A stretch of DNA of 64,000 nt from Bog-756 sp963713625 (GTDB taxonomy: Bacteria > Actinomycetota > Acidimicrobiia > Acidimicrobiales > RAAP-2), in contig CAVQMN010000002.1 of the NCBI GenBank assembly GCA_963713625.1, positions 248,001-312,000 of the forward strand, written 5' to 3'. The translations under genes and the position numbers were made by a program. The notes under the pieces are model-generated. The model saw only the letters and a list, made by a program, of their open reading frames with translations, was not told the DNA's origin and searched no databases. This document shows, piece by piece, positions 60,938-64,000 of this stretch (positions within the stretch are counted from its first letter, which is position 1; the number at the start of each line of letters is the position of its first letter).

Positions 60938-63900
60938 GTGGAAGTGAAGCTCTTCGGCGAGTTCGAGGTGGTCAGCGGGGGTGTGGCGATACCCGTTCGT
61001 GGCGCAAAGCAGCGGTCCCTCTTGGCTCTCCTGGCGCTCAACCGAGGGAATCCGGTCAGCGCCGATCGTCTCATCGACCAGCTTTGGGGCGACGGGCAGA
61101 CGGCGAAACCGGCCAACGCCTTGCAGGCCCAGATCGTCCAACTGCGCCGAACACTCGGAGCCTCCGCCATCGTCACCTCCGAATCCGGGTACGCGCTCGA
61201 CATCAGCGCCGCTGACTTGGACGCAGCCCGATTCGAGGATTTGGTAGCCGAAGGCCGCCGCCTGAGCACTGAGGGTGAGGCAGCCCGGGCGTCCGCCGTG
61301 CTTGGTGACGCCCTCCGGTTGCGGCGCGGCGAGCCGCTTTCCGAGTTCGCCTATGCCGGGTTCGCCGACGCCGAGCGGGCCCATCTCAACGAGTTGGCCC
61401 TCGTGGCAACCGAGTGCCGAATCGAAGCAGACCTGGAGCTTGGTCATCACAACGAGCTGGTGGGTGAGTTAGAAGCGCTGTGCCGGGACCACCCGCTACG
61501 GGAGCGCCTTTGGGAGTTGCTCATGCTGGCGCTCTACCGAGCGGGACGCCAAGCCGAAGCGTTGCGGGCCTACGCCGAGATCAGTGACCGCCTGGTGGAC
61601 GAGCTCGGCGTCGACCCGGGCTCGAGCCTGCGGGAGTTGGAAACCCGCGTCCTTACCCACGACCCGTCTCTCGTCGCCGAGCAACCGCCAGCGCCCCGTG
61701 CCCCGGCGCTGCAGTCGGTCCCAGGGAACCTGCCCGAACCATTGAGCAGGTTCCTGGGGCGTGAGGCCGAACTGGAACAGGTGGTCGAAGCGATCGGCTC
61801 CAGCCGCTTGGTCACACTGATCGGACCCGGTGGAGTGGGCAAGACCCGGCTGGCGGTCGAGGCCGCCACCCGCTTGCGGGAACGGCACCGGGGCGGCACC
61901 TGGCTGATCGAATTGGCTGGCGTCGCCGACCCGGAAGGAGTCGCACCGGTCGTGGCCGGCACGCTCGGAGCCGTACGGCCTGCTCCGGGTGACACCCAGC
62001 CCTCCGGATCGACAGCCGAGCTCATCGCCCGCCACCTCGCCGGTCGCTCCCTCGTGGTCGTCCTCGACAACTGCGAACACGTTATCGGCGAGGCTGCGAG
62101 CCTCGCCCACACCCTGGTCGGAAAGGTACCCGGTCTTCGCCTCGTGGCCACGAGCCGCGAGCCACTCGGTGTTCCCGGCGAGATCCTCATACCCATAGCC
62201 GGGCTGGCATCCCCGGCCGCCATCGAACTGTTCGTGGACCGTGCTCGTGCGGTCCAACCAGGATTCAAAGGCGATGGCCCGGCCGAGGTGGTCATCGACG
62301 GCATCTGCCAACGACTCGACGGCCTGCCTCTGGCCATCGAGCTCGCCGCCGCCCGACTTCGAGCGCTCCCCCTGTCCACGCTGGCCGAGCGACTCGGCGA
62401 CCGCTTCGCCCTGCTCACCCGCGGCGCCCGCACCGCGCTGCCCCGCCAACAGACGCTGCGTGCCGTCGTGGACTGGAGTTACGACCTCCTCTTCGAGGAC
62501 GAGCGGCACTTGTTCGCACGGCTATCAGTCTTCGTTGGCGGCTGCGAGCTCGAGGCCGTCGAGGCCGTCTGCGTCGACGACAAGCTCCCGAGCACCGATG
62601 TCCTCGACGTCATGAGTCGGCTGGTGGACAAGTCCCTCGTCACGGCCCCGACACCGGGAGAGACTCGGTTCACTCAGCTACAGACGTTGTCGGAGTATGG
62701 CGCCAGCCGCCTCGAAGACTCCGACGACTCTGATCCGGTTCGCTCCAGGCACGCCGCCTACTACCGCCGCTTGGCCGAGAATGCCAACGAACGGTTACGT
62801 GGTGCGAGAGCGCCCGAGTGGAGCGAGCGCCTGACCCCGGAGTTGGGCAATCTGAAAGCTGCAATCGATTGGCATTTGAGCACCGGGAACATCGATGCCG
62901 CACTCTCCATGGTCTCCGGAATGGCCTGGCTGTGGTTCGTCAACAGCGATTTTGCTGAAGGCGCCCGTTGGCTGGCCCGCGCGCTGGGTGCCGAAGGGAC
63001 ACGCCGGGCTGAGCTGCATGCCACCGCCCTCGTCTGGCACGGCTACTGCGTCGGCATGTCGTTCAGTCCAGCGGCGGGTGTCGTCGAATGTGAGGAGGCG
63101 ATTGCCGCCTTGAGGCCGGGTGGCGACCCTATTCGCCTGGCCGAGGCGCTTCTGCTTGGAGCGTCGGTAATGATACGGTCCCACAAGTTCGACCAGTCGC
63201 TGGAGGCTCTGGCGGAAGCACAGACGCTGCTCGGCCCTGATGACCAACGGTGGCTACCCGGTACAGACGACACGATGGAGGGGCGGATGCTCCTCGGGCC
63301 TCATGAGCACGGGTGGCTGCTTGGCACACACGACATGTTGGTCAGCTGGAATATGGCGTCGTTTGGGCGTCTCGACGAGGCCGAGGCGGCGGCCCTTTCG
63401 AGCATTGAACGCTTCGACGCGGCAGGTGAAGTGCTGCTGGTGGTCAACGCACTGAACGCTCTGGCCGGAGTTGCCGCAGCAAAGGGTGATTTCGAGGGCG
63501 CGTCAGTAGCGTACGAAGCGCTGTTAGAACGGTGCCGGGCGACCGAGCAGCACCCCTACCTGCCCTTTTGCCTCGTCTCTTTGGCCGGTGTGCGGGCCAG
63601 GCAAGGTGACGCGACCGCCGCCGACCACCTCTACGAAGAGGCGATCGGGTGCTCCTACAACCCGTGGCTCTCGGCCGATGCCATGGTCGGCCAAGCGGCC
63701 GCTGCCCGTCACCTCGGCGACTTGGCACGGGCGAGAGGTTTGCTCGACACTGCCGCGGAGCGCTACCGGGACGCTGACCTTCCCGCCGGCCAAGCCCGGG
63801 TGCTTGCCGGACTGGCCTGGTGGGCGATCGGTACAGATCAATCAGCCGCTGCCGTCCTCTTCGCAGCAGATGCCGTCAGAGCCGCAAAAGCAATTGGAGA

Positions 63901-64000
63901 TTCCGAATCCCAACTGCTCGCCGATTCCGCCCTGGCCGCAGCCAACGCGATCGCAAACCCCACTCAGCGAAATACCGCCACATTCGTGGAGTTGGCCCAG
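60938..64000 (+). CDS. BTAD-NB-ARC (SARP/AfsR-like) transcriptional regulator, 3' end outside window
   Basis: At least 1,021 residues, open to the right edge. LFGEFEVVSGG and a winged-helix OmpR-like DNA-binding domain (about 1-90) lead into the BTAD helical repeats (to about 250; LWELLMLALYRAGRQAEALRAY). An NB-ARC ATPase follows with GPGGVGKTRLA (Walker A, about 300), VVVLDNCEHV (Walker B) and GLPLAIELAAARL. The rest is TPR-like. STAND regulators of this type act as signal-dependent activators. It is divergent from the ABC-2 exporter genes, so it may control them. GTG start. Confidence 0.92.
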   Translation, partial: MEVKLFGEFEVVSGGVAIPVRGAKQRSLLALLALNRGNPVSADRLIDQLWGDGQTAKPANALQAQIVQLRRTLGASAIVTSESGYALDISAADLDAARFEDLVAEGRRLSTEGEAARASAVLGDALRLRRGEPLSEFAYAGFADAERAHLNELALVATECRIEADLELGHHNELVGELEALCRDHPLRERLWELLMLALYRAGRQAEALRAYAEISDRLVDELGVDPGSSLRELETRVLTHDPSLVAEQPPAPRAPALQSVPGNLPEPLSRFLGREAELEQVVEAIGSSRLVTLIGPGGVGKTRLAVEAATRLRERHRGGTWLIELAGVADPEGVAPVVAGTLGAVRPAPGDTQPSGSTAELIARHLAGRSLVVVLDNCEHVIGEAASLAHTLVGKVPGLRLVATSREPLGVPGEILIPIAGLASPAAIELFVDRARAVQPGFKGDGPAEVVIDGICQRLDGLPLAIELAAARLRALPLSTLAERLGDRFALLTRGARTALPRQQTLRAVVDWSYDLLFEDERHLFARLSVFVGGCELEAVEAVCVDDKLPSTDVLDVMSRLVDKSLVTAPTPGETRFTQLQTLSEYGASRLEDSDDSDPVRSRHAAYYRRLAENANERLRGARAPEWSERLTPELGNLKAAIDWHLSTGNIDAALSMVSGMAWLWFVNSDFAEGARWLARALGAEGTRRAELHATALVWHGYCVGMSFSPAAGVVECEEAIAALRPGGDPIRLAEALLLGASVMIRSHKFDQSLEALAEAQTLLGPDDQRWLPGTDDTMEGRMLLGPHEHGWLLGTHDMLVSWNMASFGRLDEAEAAALSSIERFDAAGEVLLVVNALNALAGVAAAKGDFEGASVAYEALLERCRATEQHPYLPFCLVSLAGVRARQGDATAADHLYEEAIGCSYNPWLSADAMVGQAAAARHLGDLARARGLLDTAAERYRDADLPAGQARVLAGLAWWAIGTDQSAAAVLFAADAVRAAKAIGDSESQLLADSALAAANAIANPTQRNTATFVELAQ

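Noticed and set aside
60803..61450. N-terminal extension of the ABC-2 ATPase frame
   Set aside because: It overlaps the divergent BTAD regulator, has no domain, and a strong ribosome-binding site precedes ATG 60802.

Overview
The window is GC-rich, densely coded DNA with many GTG/TTG starts and ATGA/GTGA overlaps. Protein types include BTAD/NB-ARC regulators, F420/PPOX-like proteins, muconolactone-isomerase-like proteins, SnoaL-like proteins and GH15 'trehalase-like' enzymes. This points to a soil or freshwater actinomycete. A lineage such as Acidimicrobiia is my inference from gene style, not something the sequence proves. No rRNA, complete tRNA, insertion sequence, phage genes or CRISPR array was found.

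Layout. 1-6.1 kb: the 3' part of an Lhr-type helicase, a PPOX-fold protein, and an ArsR/SRPBCC operon with two small partners. 6.1-7.3 kb: a long stretch without a recognisable gene. 7.3-12.9 kb: a surface-polysaccharide operon (CapD-like epimerase, lipoprotein GH26-like hydrolase, processive GT2 synthase, a 47-aa membrane protein, GH16-like hydrolase), then a methyltransferase. 13.6-14.5 kb: two fused-operon crcB fluoride channel genes behind a fluoride riboswitch. 14.8-22.2 kb: a small secreted protein with a strong terminator, then a reverse-strand run of GATase, sarcosine-oxidase-like, six-hairpin-glycosidase-like and two amidohydrolase genes. 22.4-25.1 kb: a glutamate-dehydrogenase remnant and a TetR/MFS efflux pair with duplicated operators. 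25.1-30 kb: a reverse-strand catabolic operon (VOC, small protein, disulfide oxidoreductase, tandem muconolactone-isomerase-like protein, SDR, thiolase). 30-38.7 kb: GH15, cupin, peroxiredoxin-like, nitronate monooxygenase, small membrane proteins, a haem-oxygenase-fold diiron candidate, and a UvrD-type helicase behind a perfect LexA/SOS box.

38.9-46.8 kb holds the most unusual module. It is a MacAB-type ABC operon whose periplasmic adaptor carries a peptidoglycan-binding domain and about four Calx-beta-like domains inserted between the two halves of the adaptor fold. It is preceded by a lipoprotein and followed by a large polytopic membrane protein. 47-57.9 kb is a catabolic/accessory region: two similar SnoaL-dehydrogenase operons each divergent from a TetR gene, an enoyl-CoA hydratase, a PadR pair with an apparently leaderless promoter, a flavin monooxygenase, and a DUF4242-nucleotidyl cyclase fusion. 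At 58.1 kb there is an exact 45-nt 3' half of a tRNA-Arg(TCG), cut at the anticodon loop as expected of an integrase attachment site, directly followed by a VapBC pair. The window ends with an ABC-2 transporter divergent from a large BTAD-NB-ARC regulator that runs off the right edge.

Functions are read from translated motifs and neighbourhood only. No database search was run, and start codons are choices based on visible ribosome-binding sites and overlaps.
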